64,000 nucleotides of DNA from an uncultured Bacteroides sp. (GTDB lineage: Bacteria > Bacteroidota > Bacteroidia > Bacteroidales > UBA932): assembly GCA_900543205.1 (NCBI GenBank), contig UQQM01000001.1, positions 1 to 64,000 on the forward strand, in the 5' to 3' direction. The notes under the pieces were generated by a model, which made no database searches, was not told where the DNA came from, and worked only from the letters and a program-made list of their open reading frames with translations. Of the stretch, positions 53,536-62,652 are shown one piece after another; position 1 is the stretch's first letter; each line of letters starts with the position of its first letter. A program made the position numbers and the translations under genes.

Positions 53536-54786
53536 ATGAAACGGTTGCTGATAATCACCTATTACTGGCCGCCGACCGGAGGGTCGGGGGTGCAGCGCTG
53601 GGTGAAGTTCAGCAAATATCTCCCGCAGTTCGGTTGGCAGCCCGTAATCTACACTCCGGAGAACCCCGAACGTCTGGCATACGATGAAAGTCTGCTCGAG
53701 GATATACCGGCTTGCGCCGAAATCATACGCACCCGCATTGTGGAGCCCTACGGCATCTACCACAGGCTGACCGGAAAGAAAGGCGGCACGGAGGTCAATC
53801 CGGTGAGCGGAGGCAGCAAGACAGCGATGCAGCGGCTGGCTCTCCGCGTGAGGGGCAATTTCTTCATTCCGGACCCCCGGGTCTCCTGGGTGAGGCCGTC
53901 GGTGAGGTTCCTCAAGCGCTATCTGCGCGAGCATCCTGTCGACGTCGTGGTGACCACCGGGCCTCCCCAGTCCATGCACCTGATAGGCCTCGGCCTGAAG
54001 AAGGCCTTGGGCGTCAGGTGGCTGGCGGATTTCCGCGACCCGTGGACGGAAATGTTCTACTATAAGCATCTGGGGCTGTGGAAGCCGGCGGACAGGAGGC
54101 ATCATGAACTGGAGCGGCAGGTGCTGGATGCGGCCGACAGGGTCATCGCGGTGACTCCGTATGTGCGGGATGACTTCGCGGCGCGGACGGAGACTCCGGT
54201 GGAGCTGATAACCAACGGCTTCGATGAAGACGACTTCGCCGGCAGGACGCCCGTGCGCCACGAGGGAAGGTTCACCGTCGTGCATACCGGGCTTTTCGCC
54301 GCCGACGGCAATCCGCTGAACCTCTGGGACGCGCTCGCGGAGAAATGCGGTTCCGACCCGGAATTCGCGGCCAGGCTGCAGATAAGGCTTGCCGGGAAGA
54401 CGGACGCCGAGGTGCTTGACGCGATACGGTCGCGCGGACTCGGTGGCAAGCTTGTGGACCTGGGTTATCTGCCGCACGGGCAGGTGGTAGCCGAGCAGCT
54501 GGGCGCGGACGTGCTGATTCTCCCGCTCAGGCGCGAGCCGGAATATGCGAAGGTGCTTCCCGGCAAGATTTTCGAATACCTCGCCTCCGGCCGGCCGGTG
54601 CTCGGGATAGGTCAGGAGGACGGAGCTGCGGCTGAGGTGCTCCGCGATTCGGGAGCCGGCGAAATGTTCGGCTGGGACCGCAGGGACGGTCTGATCGACT
54701 TCATCTGCGGGAAGCACGGAAAGCCGGAAAACATAGGCAGATACTCCCGTCGCGCGCTGACGGGCAAACTGGTTGAATTGTTATGA
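53536..54786 (+). CDS. Glycosyltransferase family 4-like protein
   Basis: This 416-residue GT-B protein begins with LLIITYYWPPTGGSGVQRWVKFSKY, typical of Bacteroidota family-4-like enzymes, and has a Rossmann-like C-terminal half with VIAVTPYVRDDFAAR, PVELITNGFDEDDF, FTVVHTGLFAADG and the donor-sugar region KVLPGKIFEYLASGRPVLGI with the conserved E-x7-E-like acidic residues. Donor and acceptor sugars are unknown. It overlaps the following YfhO-like gene by four bases (ATGA), so both probably act on cell-surface glycan or lipid glycosylation. The promoter is close to the ATG. Confidence 0.88.
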   Translation: MKRLLIITYYWPPTGGSGVQRWVKFSKYLPQFGWQPVIYTPENPERLAYDESLLEDIPACAEIIRTRIVEPYGIYHRLTGKKGGTEVNPVSGGSKTAMQRLALRVRGNFFIPDPRVSWVRPSVRFLKRYLREHPVDVVVTTGPPQSMHLIGLGLKKALGVRWLADFRDPWTEMFYYKHLGLWKPADRRHHELERQVLDAADRVIAVTPYVRDDFAARTETPVELITNGFDEDDFAGRTPVRHEGRFTVVHTGLFAADGNPLNLWDALAEKCGSDPEFAARLQIRLAGKTDAEVLDAIRSRGLGGKLVDLGYLPHGQVVAEQLGADVLILPLRREPEYAKVLPGKIFEYLASGRPVLGIGQEDGAAAEVLRDSGAGEMFGWDRRDGLIDFICGKHGKPENIGRYSRRALTGKLVELL

Positions 54787-57263
54787 AAAAGAAGATACTC
54801 TACTATTTCTGCATCATTCTCGGGATGCTGGTGCTCGCCTACGCCTACGTGCCGCAGGTGCTGGACGGAAAGATTGTGAACCAGAGCGACATTTCGGGAT
54901 GGCAGGGGATGTCGAAGGAGATGATGGACTGGAACGCCTCTCATCCGGATGATCCCACGGCCTGGACCGAATCCATGTTCGGAGGCATGCCGACAGCGAC
55001 GATACATGCGGCCACCGACGGCGACTGGACCCAGAAAATCTATGATTTCCTCCTGACGGGGCGCCGTCCGGCAACTTATCTGTTCATTTCCATGCTGGGT
55101 GCCTGGCTGCTGATGCTGGCGTTCGGAGTGCATCCGCTGCTTGCTGTCGGCGGCGCGGTGGCAGTTACTTTCTGTTCATACAACTTCCAGATCATACAGG
55201 TGGGCCATAACACCAAGATGCAGGCCATAGCCTTCCTGCCCTGGGTGCTGGCGGCTCTCGTGTTCACCTACAGAGCCGCGCTGGGGAAGAAGAAATGGCT
55301 GCCCTGGTGCGCTTTCGGCGCGGCGATGTTCGCGCTTTTCGTGAGCTTCCAGGTCAAGGCGAACCATCCGCAGATAACCTATTATCTGGCGATAATGATT
55401 CTGCTTTACGCGCTGATGCTGCTCGTATGGCTGCTCTGGCGCAAGGAGCGCCGCGGACTTCTGGGCCGGTTCTTCGCCGCTTCAGGCCTGCTGCTCGTGC
55501 TGGGATGCGCCGGCATAGCCACCAACGCCATCAAGTTGCTTCCTACCTTCGAATATACGCCCTATTCCATGCGCGGCGGCAGCACCGCCGATGCCGACGG
55601 CAACAAGGAGACAAAAGGCCTGGAACTGGACTATGCCACCGCGTGGTCCTACGGCTGGGAAGAGCTGCCCAACCTTATGATACCCAATTTTAACGGCGGT
55701 TCTTCATCGGGTTCGGTAGATCCCGACAAGTCGGAGACCATAGCCCTGTTGGAATCCGCCGGACAACCCGGCGCCCGTTCTCTCGCCGACGCCCTTCCTC
55801 TTTACTGGGGGCCTCAGCCATTCACCGCGGGTCCCATGTATATGGGTGCCGTTACGGTGTTTCTCTTCGTGCTGGCGCTCTTCCTGTACAGGGGAAAGGA
55901 AAAGTGGTGGATAATAGTGTGCACGGTGCTGGCCGTGTTCCTGGCTCTGGGAAGCCATTTCATGTGGTTCACCAGGCTGTTTTATGACTATGTGCCGCTA
56001 TACAACAAGTTCAGGACCGTCTCCATGGCGCTGGTCGTACTTCAGTTCACTCTGCCGCTGCTCGGCTTCCTGGCGCTGGACAGGATATTGAAGGACGCGG
56101 ATTTCGCTGCCGGATTCAGGAAGAAGGGTTTCTGGGCACTGGCTATAAGCGGCGGTTTCTGCCTGCTGTTCCTGCTCGTACCCTCGCTCGCGGGAAGTTT
56201 TACCGGAAGCGTGGATTCCGGCCAGCCTGACATCCTGATAGAAGCTCTTCAGGCGGACAGGAAGCAGCTTCTGGTGACGGACGCCCTGCGTTCCCTGTTA
56301 CTTGTCCTTGCGGCATACCTTGTCCTGCTGTGGGGCGTTTCGGCTCCTTCGAAGAAGGCCGTTCCGGGCACAAAGGCAGCGGATCCCTTCGTGCGCCGCC
56401 GCACCGCGACCCTTCTCGTCTGCATCCTGATTCTCGGCGACCTCTTCTTCGCAGGCAAGAGGTATCTGAATTCCGGAGACTTCGTAACTCCACGGAATTT
56501 CCAGAGCCAGTTCGACAAGCGGCCGGTAGACGAGGCGATACTTTCCGACCCCGACCTTTCCTACAGGGTGCTCGACCTGACGGTCAACGTGTTCAACGAT
56601 TCGCACCCCTCATACTGGCACAAGAACATAGGCGGATATTCTCCGGCCAAACTCCAGCGCTATCAGGAATTCATAGAGAATACGCTGACGGATGAGATAA
56701 GCGAGCTGTACGCCGCGATTTCAGCTGCCGGTACCGTGCAGGAGGCGGAGGAGACCATGCCTTATCTCGAGGGTCTCGCGAAGATGAACTGCCGCTACAT
56801 AATAATCGCTGACGACCTCGCGCTCAGGTATGGACATGCTGCCGGCAACGCCTGGTTTGCGCCGATGGCATCCGCCGATGGTGCAACTGCTGATTCCGCT
56901 GCGGGCGGCAGCATAGAGCTGACTTCCTACGCCCCCAACGAGCTGCGATACGAATACAGTTCCGCAGAAGGCGGCAAGGTGGTGTTCAGCGAGGTTTATT
57001 ATCCGGTCGGCTGGACTCTTACGGTCGAGGATACCGGAGAGGAGCTGCCTATTGAACTGGAGGGAGACATCCTGCGCAGCGCGGTCGTGCCCGCCGGCGA
57101 GCATACGCTAGTGATGCGCTTCGACCCGCCTTCCTACCGCATAGGCGAGGCGGTGTCGCGCGCAAGTTCGATAGCGATCGTGCTCGTGGTGCTGCTTGCC
57201 GCAGGCTTCGTGGCAGTGCCGGCAGTCAGTCGCAGCTTTTCATCGACAAAAGGTGCACGGTGA
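54783..57263 (+). CDS. YfhO-like polytopic membrane protein (putative glycosyltransferase-like)
   Basis: The 826-residue protein has an N-terminal helix (ILYYFCIILGMLVLAYAYVP), the motif region GWQGMSKEMMDWNASHPDDP and MFGGMPTATIH, then about 12 membrane helices in the first 550 residues (for example YLFISMLGAWLLMLAFGVHP, LLGRFFAASGLLLVLGCAGI) and a periplasmic C-terminal domain (~600-790) ending in one more helix (SIAIVLVVLLAAGFVAVPAV). It matches the YfhO family, related to GT-C-type membrane enzymes that glycosylate lipids or lipoteichoic acid in Firmicutes; the role in Bacteroidota is unknown. It is translationally coupled to the glycosyltransferase and overlaps, tail to tail, ybaN by 38 bases. 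Confidence 0.85.
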   Translation: MKKKILYYFCIILGMLVLAYAYVPQVLDGKIVNQSDISGWQGMSKEMMDWNASHPDDPTAWTESMFGGMPTATIHAATDGDWTQKIYDFLLTGRRPATYLFISMLGAWLLMLAFGVHPLLAVGGAVAVTFCSYNFQIIQVGHNTKMQAIAFLPWVLAALVFTYRAALGKKKWLPWCAFGAAMFALFVSFQVKANHPQITYYLAIMILLYALMLLVWLLWRKERRGLLGRFFAASGLLLVLGCAGIATNAIKLLPTFEYTPYSMRGGSTADADGNKETKGLELDYATAWSYGWEELPNLMIPNFNGGSSSGSVDPDKSETIALLESAGQPGARSLADALPLYWGPQPFTAGPMYMGAVTVFLFVLALFLYRGKEKWWIIVCTVLAVFLALGSHFMWFTRLFYDYVPLYNKFRTVSMALVVLQFTLPLLGFLALDRILKDADFAAGFRKKGFWALAISGGFCLLFLLVPSLAGSFTGSVDSGQPDILIEALQADRKQLLVTDALRSLLLVLAAYLVLLWGVSAPSKKAVPGTKAADPFVRRRTATLLVCILILGDLFFAGKRYLNSGDFVTPRNFQSQFDKRPVDEAILSDPDLSYRVLDLTVNVFNDSHPSYWHKNIGGYSPAKLQRYQEFIENTLTDEISELYAAISAAGTVQEAEETMPYLEGLAKMNCRYIIIADDLALRYGHAAGNAWFAPMASADGATADSAAGGSIELTSYAPNELRYEYSSAEGGKVVFSEVYYPVGWTLTVEDTGEELPIELEGDILRSAVVPAGEHTLVMRFDPPSYRIGEAVSRASSIAIVLVVLLAAGFVAVPAVSRSFSSTKGAR

Positions 57264-57582
57264 CGCCAAGCGCTATGGCGGCGAGCAGAATCCTTATCCA
57301 CGTAACGTTGACTACTGCTATTGATATGCCTATGGTCAGCAGCGTCGTGGATATTGAAATGACTTTCGTCCGACGGCTGACCGCCCGTTTTTCATAGTAG
57401 TTCCGCACGATGTTGCCGAAGTACCTGTTGTCCATCACCTTGCGGTAGAGCCTGTCGCTGCTCTTGAGATAGCACCATGCGGTGAGCAGGTAGAACGGAG
57501 TCGTGGGCAGCACGGGAAGGAAGATTCCCAGCGTTCCGAGAATCAGGGAAAGTGTTCCTAGCGCGGTCAGTAGCAGCTTCAT
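57226..57582 (-). CDS. YbaN/DUF454 family inner-membrane protein
   Basis: The 118-residue protein has an N-terminal helix (LLLTALGTLSLILGTLGIFL), the hallmark PVLPTTPFYLLTAWCYLKSS (residues ~23-42), the SDRLYRKVMDNRYFGNIVRNYYE segment and two C-terminal helices. Family members are small inner-membrane proteins of unknown function. It is the last gene of the rsmA operon: its start overlaps the rsmA stop by four bases (ATGA) and its 3' end overlaps 38 bases of the convergent yfhO-like gene. Confidence 0.88.
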   Translation of the reverse strand: MKLLLTALGTLSLILGTLGIFLPVLPTTPFYLLTAWCYLKSSDRLYRKVMDNRYFGNIVRNYYEKRAVSRRTKVISISTTLLTIGISIAVVNVTWIRILLAAIALGVTVHLLSMKSCD

Positions 57583-58349
57583 CTGCCGGAAATTATTCGG
57601 GTCAGAGCGATGAAGTCCTCCACCGAGAGCCTTTCCGCCCTCAGGTCGAACACCGGGTCGGAGCTGTCGAAGCCTTCGGGCAGTATGGGCTTCAGGGCGT
57701 TCCGCAGGGTCTTGCGCCTCTGGTTGAAAGCGGTCTTGACGGTCTGGCGGAAAAGCTTCTCGTCGCAGCCGAGCTCCGTCCTGGAATTACGCCTGAGCCT
57801 TATCACGGCCGAGCGCACCTTGGGAGGGGGCGCGAAGGCGCCGGGCTCGACCGGGCAGATGTATTCGATGTCGTACCAGGCCTGCAGGAGCACCGAAAGT
57901 ATGCCGTAAGTGCGGCTGCCTGGCTGTTCCGCGAGGCGGTCCGCGACTTCCTTCTGAATCATGCACACCACCTCGGGAATCCTGTCCCTGTCGTCAAGTA
58001 TCTTGAAGAATATCTGGGAGGAGATATTGTAGGGCAGGTTGCCGATAATCCTGAATCGCCCCTCGAACAGCAGCCTCATGTCAAGCTTCAGGAAGTCCGC
58101 CAGATAGAGGCGGCCCTGCATCCCCGGGAAATGGGTGAGCAGGTAATCCGCCGCTTCATGGTCGAGTTCCACAAGCTTCAGGTCGATATCCTCCCTTTCG
58201 AGCAGATACCTGGTGAGCACGCCCGTTCCGGGGCCGATTTCCAGCACATCCTTCGGCCCGTCGGCGGACAATGCGTCCACTATTCTGCGGGCGATTCTAA
58301 GGTCGGTCAGAAAATGCTGCCCGAGGGATTTCTTGGCCTTTACTTCCAT
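57579..58349 (-). CDS. rsmA: 16S rRNA dimethyladenosine methyltransferase RsmA (KsgA)
   Basis: The 256-residue SAM-dependent enzyme dimethylates two adjacent adenines near the 3' end of 16S rRNA. Motifs: KAKKSLGQHFLTDLRIARRI at the N-terminus, SAM motif I VLEIGPGTGVLTRYLL near residue 37, and the catalytic IIGNLPYNISSQIFF near 105, then the C-terminal RNA-binding helices (VKTAFNQRRKTLRNALKPIL). It is directly abutted by the mrp stop with no gap and overlaps ybaN by four bases. Confidence 0.97.
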   Translation of the reverse strand: MEVKAKKSLGQHFLTDLRIARRIVDALSADGPKDVLEIGPGTGVLTRYLLEREDIDLKLVELDHEAADYLLTHFPGMQGRLYLADFLKLDMRLLFEGRFRIIGNLPYNISSQIFFKILDDRDRIPEVVCMIQKEVADRLAEQPGSRTYGILSVLLQAWYDIEYICPVEPGAFAPPPKVRSAVIRLRRNSRTELGCDEKLFRQTVKTAFNQRRKTLRNALKPILPEGFDSSDPVFDLRAERLSVEDFIALTRIISGR

Positions 58350-59420
58350 CTATGCCGCCTTTTCTGCGAGTCTGCCGGCCAGTTCGAGGAAGGCGAGCCC
58401 GTCCGGCCCTGAACCAAGCGCGGCGGGTTCTCCCTGGTCTCCGCTTTCGCGTATGCCCTGCACGAGGGGAATGCGTCCGAGGAGTTCGACTCCGAACTGC
58501 TCCGCCAGCCTGGCTCCTCCGTCCTTTCCGAAGATGAAATACTTCTCGTCAGGATGCTCCGCAGGAGTAAACCAGGCCATGTTCTCCACGAGACCGTAGA
58601 TCTGGCGGTTCACGTTCTCGTTGCGGAACATGTTTATGCCCTTCTCCACGTCGGCGAGCGCCACGGTCTGCGGCGTGGTGACGATTACCGCCCCGTCCAC
58701 GGGGATGTCCTGGATCAGGCTGATGTGGATGTCACCGGTTCCGGGAGGCATGTCTATCAGCAGGAAGTCCAGCTCTCCCCATTTCACCTGCAGTATCATC
58801 TGCTTGAGTGCGTTGCATGCCATAGGGCCGCGCCAGATCAGGGCCTGCCCCTTCTGGGCGAAATATCCGATGGACATCCATTTCACCCCGAATTTCTCTA
58901 TGGGCAGGATAAGCTCCTTTCCGTCCGCCTCTTCCGCGAGGGGAGTCGCGCCCTCGGTGCCGGTCATCGTGGGTACGGACGGCCCGTAGACGTCGGCGTC
59001 GGCAAGGCCCACCCGGTATCCGGCTCTTGCCAGGGCGCACGCGAGGTTTACGGCGACCGTTGATTTTCCTACCCCTCCCTTGCCGGAGGCTATGCCTATT
59101 ATGCGCCTGACTCCGGCTATCTGGTCCATGTCGAGCTCGTTGATGTTCTTCTTGGGTTTGGGTGCCACTTCATCGACCACGATGGTCTCAACGCTCGACT
59201 TCACATCCGACGGCAGATGGCGTACAAGCGATGCCCGGGTGCTGCCTATCAGATATTCCGCAAGCGGGTCGCGGCGCTTGGGAAAGGCCAGGGTCACTTT
59301 CACTCCCGACTCGTCCACATCTATGGAATGCACCATCCCTAGCTCGACGACGGTCTTGTCCTGCCTTCCGGGATGCCTTACTTCCTGCAGGGCAAGAAGT
59401 ATGTCTTCTCTAGTTACCAT
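58350..59420 (-). CDS. mrp: Mrp/ApbC-type iron-sulfur carrier ATPase
   Basis: The 356-residue protein joins an N-terminal MIP18/DUF59 domain (residues ~1-85) to a MinD-like ATPase with the deviant Walker A ASGKGGVGKSTVAVNL near residue 112 and GLADADVYGPSVPTM. The family inserts iron-sulfur clusters in target proteins. In many members a CxxC in the ENM(S/A) segment binds the cluster; here the segment reads VENMAWFTPAEHPDEKYFIF with no Cys, as I recall for other Bacteroidota. A LEMDSI-type DLIDMPPGTGD motif is also present (LLIDMPPGTGDIHISL). The gene is between an S46 peptidase and rsmA on the same strand. Confidence 0.93.
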   Translation of the reverse strand: MVTREDILLALQEVRHPGRQDKTVVELGMVHSIDVDESGVKVTLAFPKRRDPLAEYLIGSTRASLVRHLPSDVKSSVETIVVDEVAPKPKKNINELDMDQIAGVRRIIGIASGKGGVGKSTVAVNLACALARAGYRVGLADADVYGPSVPTMTGTEGATPLAEEADGKELILPIEKFGVKWMSIGYFAQKGQALIWRGPMACNALKQMILQVKWGELDFLLIDMPPGTGDIHISLIQDIPVDGAVIVTTPQTVALADVEKGINMFRNENVNRQIYGLVENMAWFTPAEHPDEKYFIFGKDGGARLAEQFGVELLGRIPLVQGIRESGDQGEPAALGSGPDGLAFLELAGRLAEKAA

Positions 59421-59429
59421 TGTTTTCGC

Positions 59430-61415
59430 CTATTTCACTATGTTCATCTCTTCAAGCAGGTAGCCGGCTCCTCCGAACTTGTCGAGCATCAGGAGCACAT
59501 AGCGTATGTCCACGCAGATGCATCTCTGGAGTTCGGGTTCGAAGATGACGTCTCCGCTCATGGCCTCCCAGTTGCCATCGAAGGCCAGGCCGACAAGGTT
59601 GCCGTCCGCATCCATCACGGGACTTCCGGAGTTGCCTCCGGTGATGTCGAGATTGGTGAGGAAGCAGGTCACGAGTTCTCCGGATTCATCGGCATAGTCT
59701 CCGTAATCACCGGTCTCGTAGATTTCCTTGAGTTTCGCGGGTACGCGGAACTCGTAGTTGCCAGGGTCTTCCTTCTCCATCACGCCCTTGAGGGTAGTGT
59801 AAAATTTGTATACGACTCCGTCACGGGGCTCATAACCCTTGACGGTGCCGTAGCTCAGGCGGCAGGTCATGTTCGCATCGGGATAGCTGGGCTCGTCGGC
59901 GTTCCATTCGAGCAGGGCGGCGGCGTAGGCTTTCATGGGCGCCTTGAGTGCGTCGGAGGCATCGCTCACCGTAGAGTAGAATTCGAGGGCCTTGCTCCGG
60001 ATTTCGTCGTTGAGAAGTCTGGCGGGGTCTTCGGAGAGATTCTTTCCGGCGGCCTTTGCGGCTGCGAGCTTCTCGGGAGAGGTGAACGCGCTTTCCCTGA
60101 AGACACGTTCTATCGTCAGGGAGTCTATGGCTATCCTGTCTTCTTCACTGACGTTTTCGAGATAATGCTTCACGAGGGCAAGGGCGACTTTCCTGTCCAC
60201 TTCGGCGTCATAGTCCTTGTAGGGGTCGGCTGCCGGACTTCCTGTCAGCTGGAGCAGCTCTATCTTCATCAGCGTTTCGTTGAGCAGGGTGTAGGCCCGG
60301 TAGTCGTGCGCGCGCATGTCCATGATCGTGTCAATCTCCTCTATTGCTCCGCCGTATTTCTTGGTGCGGCTCTTCTTTTCACCTATCCAGGATGCGAGTT
60401 CCGCTTCCTTTTCCTTCTGGCGTCCGATTACGTCAAGCTTCTCGAAGGCGTCGCGCATGCCTATCCATTTCTTCCATCCATTGGACGATCCGGCATATTT
60501 GTTGGCATACTGGAGGCTCACCTTGTCGTCGGCGCGCATTTCCTCCCAGAGCACGTCCTGTCTCACGGTCCGGGCAGCGATGCGTATGTCGTTGATTGCC
60601 AGCATGTCCTCAAGCTGTGAGGCGGTCTGGTACCTTTGGGTGCTTCCGGGGTAGCCCATCACCATCACGAAGTCGCCCTCATCTATGCCGTCGAGCGAGA
60701 TGCTCAGGAACTGGCGGGGCTGGAAGGGCACGTTGTCCTCCGAGTACGGAGCGGGTTCGTTGTCCTTTCCGGCATATACGCGGAACATCGAGAAGTCGCA
60801 GGTGTGGCGGGGCCACATCCAGTTGTCGGTGTCTCCACCGAATTTGCCCGAAGCTGCGGGAGGAGCGCCAACGAAGCGTACGTCGCGGTAGATCTTGTAG
60901 ACTATGAGATACTGCACGTTGTCGTTGAAGAAGCTGACAATCTGTGCCTTGCAATGGGGGTTGTCCTCCTCGGCCCTGGCTATGAGGTTCTCTGCGGCCT
61001 TCTCGTTGCGGACCTTTCCTGTCACGTCGGTCATAGACTGAAGGAATTTGACTGTGAGCCCGGGAACGGGGATCTCCTCTTCGAGGCTCATCGCCCAGTA
61101 CCCGTCCTCCAGATAGTTGTGCTCTTCGGACGACAGGGCCTGGATGCTGGCATAGCCGCAGTGGTGGTTGGTCACGAGCAGTCCGCTGCCGGAAATGATT
61201 TCGCCGGTGCAACCTCCTCCGAACTGGACTACGGCGTCTTTGATGGAAGAGTGGTTGACGCTGTAGATCTGGTCGGCGGTAAGGCGGGAGCCGAGATTCC
61301 TCATGGTCTCGCTGTTGATTTTCTCAAGCAGGGGCAGCAGCCACATGCCTTCATCGGCCCGGGCTGCCGGCAGCAGCGCCAGGGCTGCGGCTATTGAAAG
61401 AAAAAACTTCTTCAT
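59430..61415 (-). CDS. S46 family dipeptidyl-peptidase (DPP7-type)
   Basis: This 661-residue serine peptidase has a signal peptide (FFLSIAAALALLPAARADE, cleavage near residue 20) and the family start DEGMWLLPLLEKIN. The catalytic His is in LLVTNHHCGYASIQ near residue 80 and the Ser in GGNSGSPVMDADG near 617. Eighteen residues after that Ser lies Gly (LVGLAFDGNWEAM), where DPP7 has Gly and DPP11 has Arg, so a preference for hydrophobic P1 residues is predicted. It releases dipeptides in the periplasm for peptide-fermenting growth. Its start overlaps the rnhB stop by four bases. Confidence 0.93.
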   Translation of the reverse strand: MKKFFLSIAAALALLPAARADEGMWLLPLLEKINSETMRNLGSRLTADQIYSVNHSSIKDAVVQFGGGCTGEIISGSGLLVTNHHCGYASIQALSSEEHNYLEDGYWAMSLEEEIPVPGLTVKFLQSMTDVTGKVRNEKAAENLIARAEEDNPHCKAQIVSFFNDNVQYLIVYKIYRDVRFVGAPPAASGKFGGDTDNWMWPRHTCDFSMFRVYAGKDNEPAPYSEDNVPFQPRQFLSISLDGIDEGDFVMVMGYPGSTQRYQTASQLEDMLAINDIRIAARTVRQDVLWEEMRADDKVSLQYANKYAGSSNGWKKWIGMRDAFEKLDVIGRQKEKEAELASWIGEKKSRTKKYGGAIEEIDTIMDMRAHDYRAYTLLNETLMKIELLQLTGSPAADPYKDYDAEVDRKVALALVKHYLENVSEEDRIAIDSLTIERVFRESAFTSPEKLAAAKAAGKNLSEDPARLLNDEIRSKALEFYSTVSDASDALKAPMKAYAAALLEWNADEPSYPDANMTCRLSYGTVKGYEPRDGVVYKFYTTLKGVMEKEDPGNYEFRVPAKLKEIYETGDYGDYADESGELVTCFLTNLDITGGNSGSPVMDADGNLVGLAFDGNWEAMSGDVIFEPELQRCICVDIRYVLLMLDKFGGAGYLLEEMNIVK

Positions 61416-62029
61416 ATTTCAAACAATGTTGGTTCGAGTTCCTTGGGCTTGAAGCTGCGGCGGTGCTCCGGGGTGAGTCCGTATCTGCGGATGGCTGCGA
61501 TGTGCTCCCTGGTCGGGTATCCCATGTTGTGGTCCCAGCCGTACTGCGGATATCTTTCCGCAAGCCTGCGCATGTGCTCGTCTCTCCAGGTCTTTGCGAG
61601 CACCGACGCGGCCGCGATGCTCAGGTAGGTGGCGTCGCCCTTGATGACCGTGGTGAACGGGATGTTGTCGAAAGGGTGGAACCTGTTGCCGTCGACCAGG
61701 AGATAGTCCGGCCTTACCTTGAGTCTGCGCACCGCCCTCTGCATTCCGGCGATGGAGGCTTCCAAGATGTTCAGTTCGTCAATCTCAGCCGCGCTGACCG
61801 CTTCCACGGCCCAGGCTATGGCCTCCTTTTCGATTATGGCGCGCATATCCTCCCTGGCTTTCCTTCCCATCTGCTTGGAGTCGTTGAGCAGGGGATGACG
61901 GAAACCCGGCGGCAGTATTACCGCCGCCGCGAACACGGGGCCGGCCAGCGGCCCCCGTCCCGCTTCATCGCATCCGGCTTCGGAGAGTCCGGGGTGAAGC
62001 GGCCCGAGCAGATGAGCTTCATGTGGCAT
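61412..62029 (-). CDS. rnhB: Ribonuclease HII
   Basis: The 205-residue enzyme removes ribonucleotides embedded in DNA. The active-site motif AGCDEAGRGPLAGPVFAAAV (Asp/Glu pair near residues 20-21) is followed by LNDSKQMGRKAREDM, LLVDGNRFHPF with the third Asp, and ATYLSIAAASVLAKTWRDE. Length and order fit type II enzymes. A -7 box TAACTTTG lies just upstream, inside the 3' end of the XRE gene, giving almost no leader. The dipeptidyl-peptidase start overlaps its stop by four bases. Confidence 0.96.
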   Translation of the reverse strand: MPHEAHLLGPLHPGLSEAGCDEAGRGPLAGPVFAAAVILPPGFRHPLLNDSKQMGRKAREDMRAIIEKEAIAWAVEAVSAAEIDELNILEASIAGMQRAVRRLKVRPDYLLVDGNRFHPFDNIPFTTVIKGDATYLSIAAASVLAKTWRDEHMRRLAERYPQYGWDHNMGYPTREHIAAIRRYGLTPEHRRSFKPKELEPTLFEI

Positions 62030-62036
62030 AAGACCA

Positions 62037-62044
62037 CAAAGTTA
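62037..62044 (-). promoter_or_regulatory. -7 box TAACTTTG of rnhB
   Basis: Minus-strand TAACTTTG ends seven bases before the rnhB ATG and overlaps the stop of the XRE gene. Confidence 0.5.
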
Positions 62045-62428
62045 GTCATTTTTGTGAAGTTGGCTAAACAGAAAGTTGTTGGTGTCCGTGAGAGTCCGGA
62101 TTGTCCTCTCGTTTGCGGCTATGATTTTCTCCGCAGCCTCCAGCTTCTCGTTGAGTGCGGCGATGCGGTTTTCGTATTCCTGTATTATAAGTTTCTTCTC
62201 GTCTGTCAAGGAGGCCTGGAGCAGGTCGTCCTCTTCCGGTTTTCCGGTCAGGATATCCTCCTCCGTCACTCCGAAGTAGCGTGCAAGCTTTTCGAGGGTC
62301 TTGCAGAACAGTCTCGTCTTCCCGGTCTCGAAATTAATGTATGTCGTCCTTCCTATGCCGAGCTCGTCAGCCATCGAGGTCTGGGAGTACCCGTTGCTCT
62401 CGCGGAATTTGCGGATGTTCGTATGCAT
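62042..62428 (-). CDS. XRE-family transcriptional regulator with C-terminal coiled coil
   Basis: With the ATG at 62428 the protein has 128 residues. Residues ~1-60 form an HTH_3 domain (NIRKFRESNGYSQTSMADEL, IGRTTYINFETGKTRLFCKT, EKLARYFGVTEEDILTG); residues ~70-125 are a heptad-rich coiled coil (EYENRIAALNEKLEAAEKII) likely to mediate dimerisation. Alternative starts are an ATG at 62443 and a TTG at 62467; the domain begins right at the chosen Met. A TAGCTTTG box lies at 62475-62482. No phage genes are nearby, so it is probably a chromosomal regulator; its targets are unknown. rnhB follows. Confidence 0.8.
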   Translation of the reverse strand: MHTNIRKFRESNGYSQTSMADELGIGRTTYINFETGKTRLFCKTLEKLARYFGVTEEDILTGKPEEDDLLQASLTDEKKLIIQEYENRIAALNEKLEAAEKIIAANERTIRTLTDTNNFLFSQLHKND

Positions 62429-62474
62429 TTTATCTGAGCCCATATCGCTTTGGAACGATTTTTCCAAATTTTCC

Positions 62475-62482
62475 CAAAGCTA
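62475..62482 (-). promoter_or_regulatory. -7 box TAGCTTTG of the XRE gene
   Basis: Minus-strand TAGCTTTG, perfect for TAnnTTTG. It supports an ATG start at 62443 or 62428 rather than the TTG at 62467. Confidence 0.55.
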
Positions 62483-62652
62483 AATAATGGGAGATAAAGC
62501 GGCAGTCCCGATTTTGTGGACACTGTTCATTAAAAAGATACAAAAGACATAAAAAACAGATATTTATTCGTTTTTTGACCGGCTCGGCAGGTGAGGACTG
62601 TTGCATTTTTCCATACAAGAGTCCACCTTTGTTGAACAAACGAACGGATTAT

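Noticed and set aside
53512..54717. 401-residue open frame opposite the glycosyltransferase gene
   Set aside because: Pro/Arg/His-rich shadow frame with no motifs.
59373..60620. 415-residue open frame opposite the S46 peptidase gene
   Set aside because: Antisense of an unambiguous S46 peptidase; no domain recognised.
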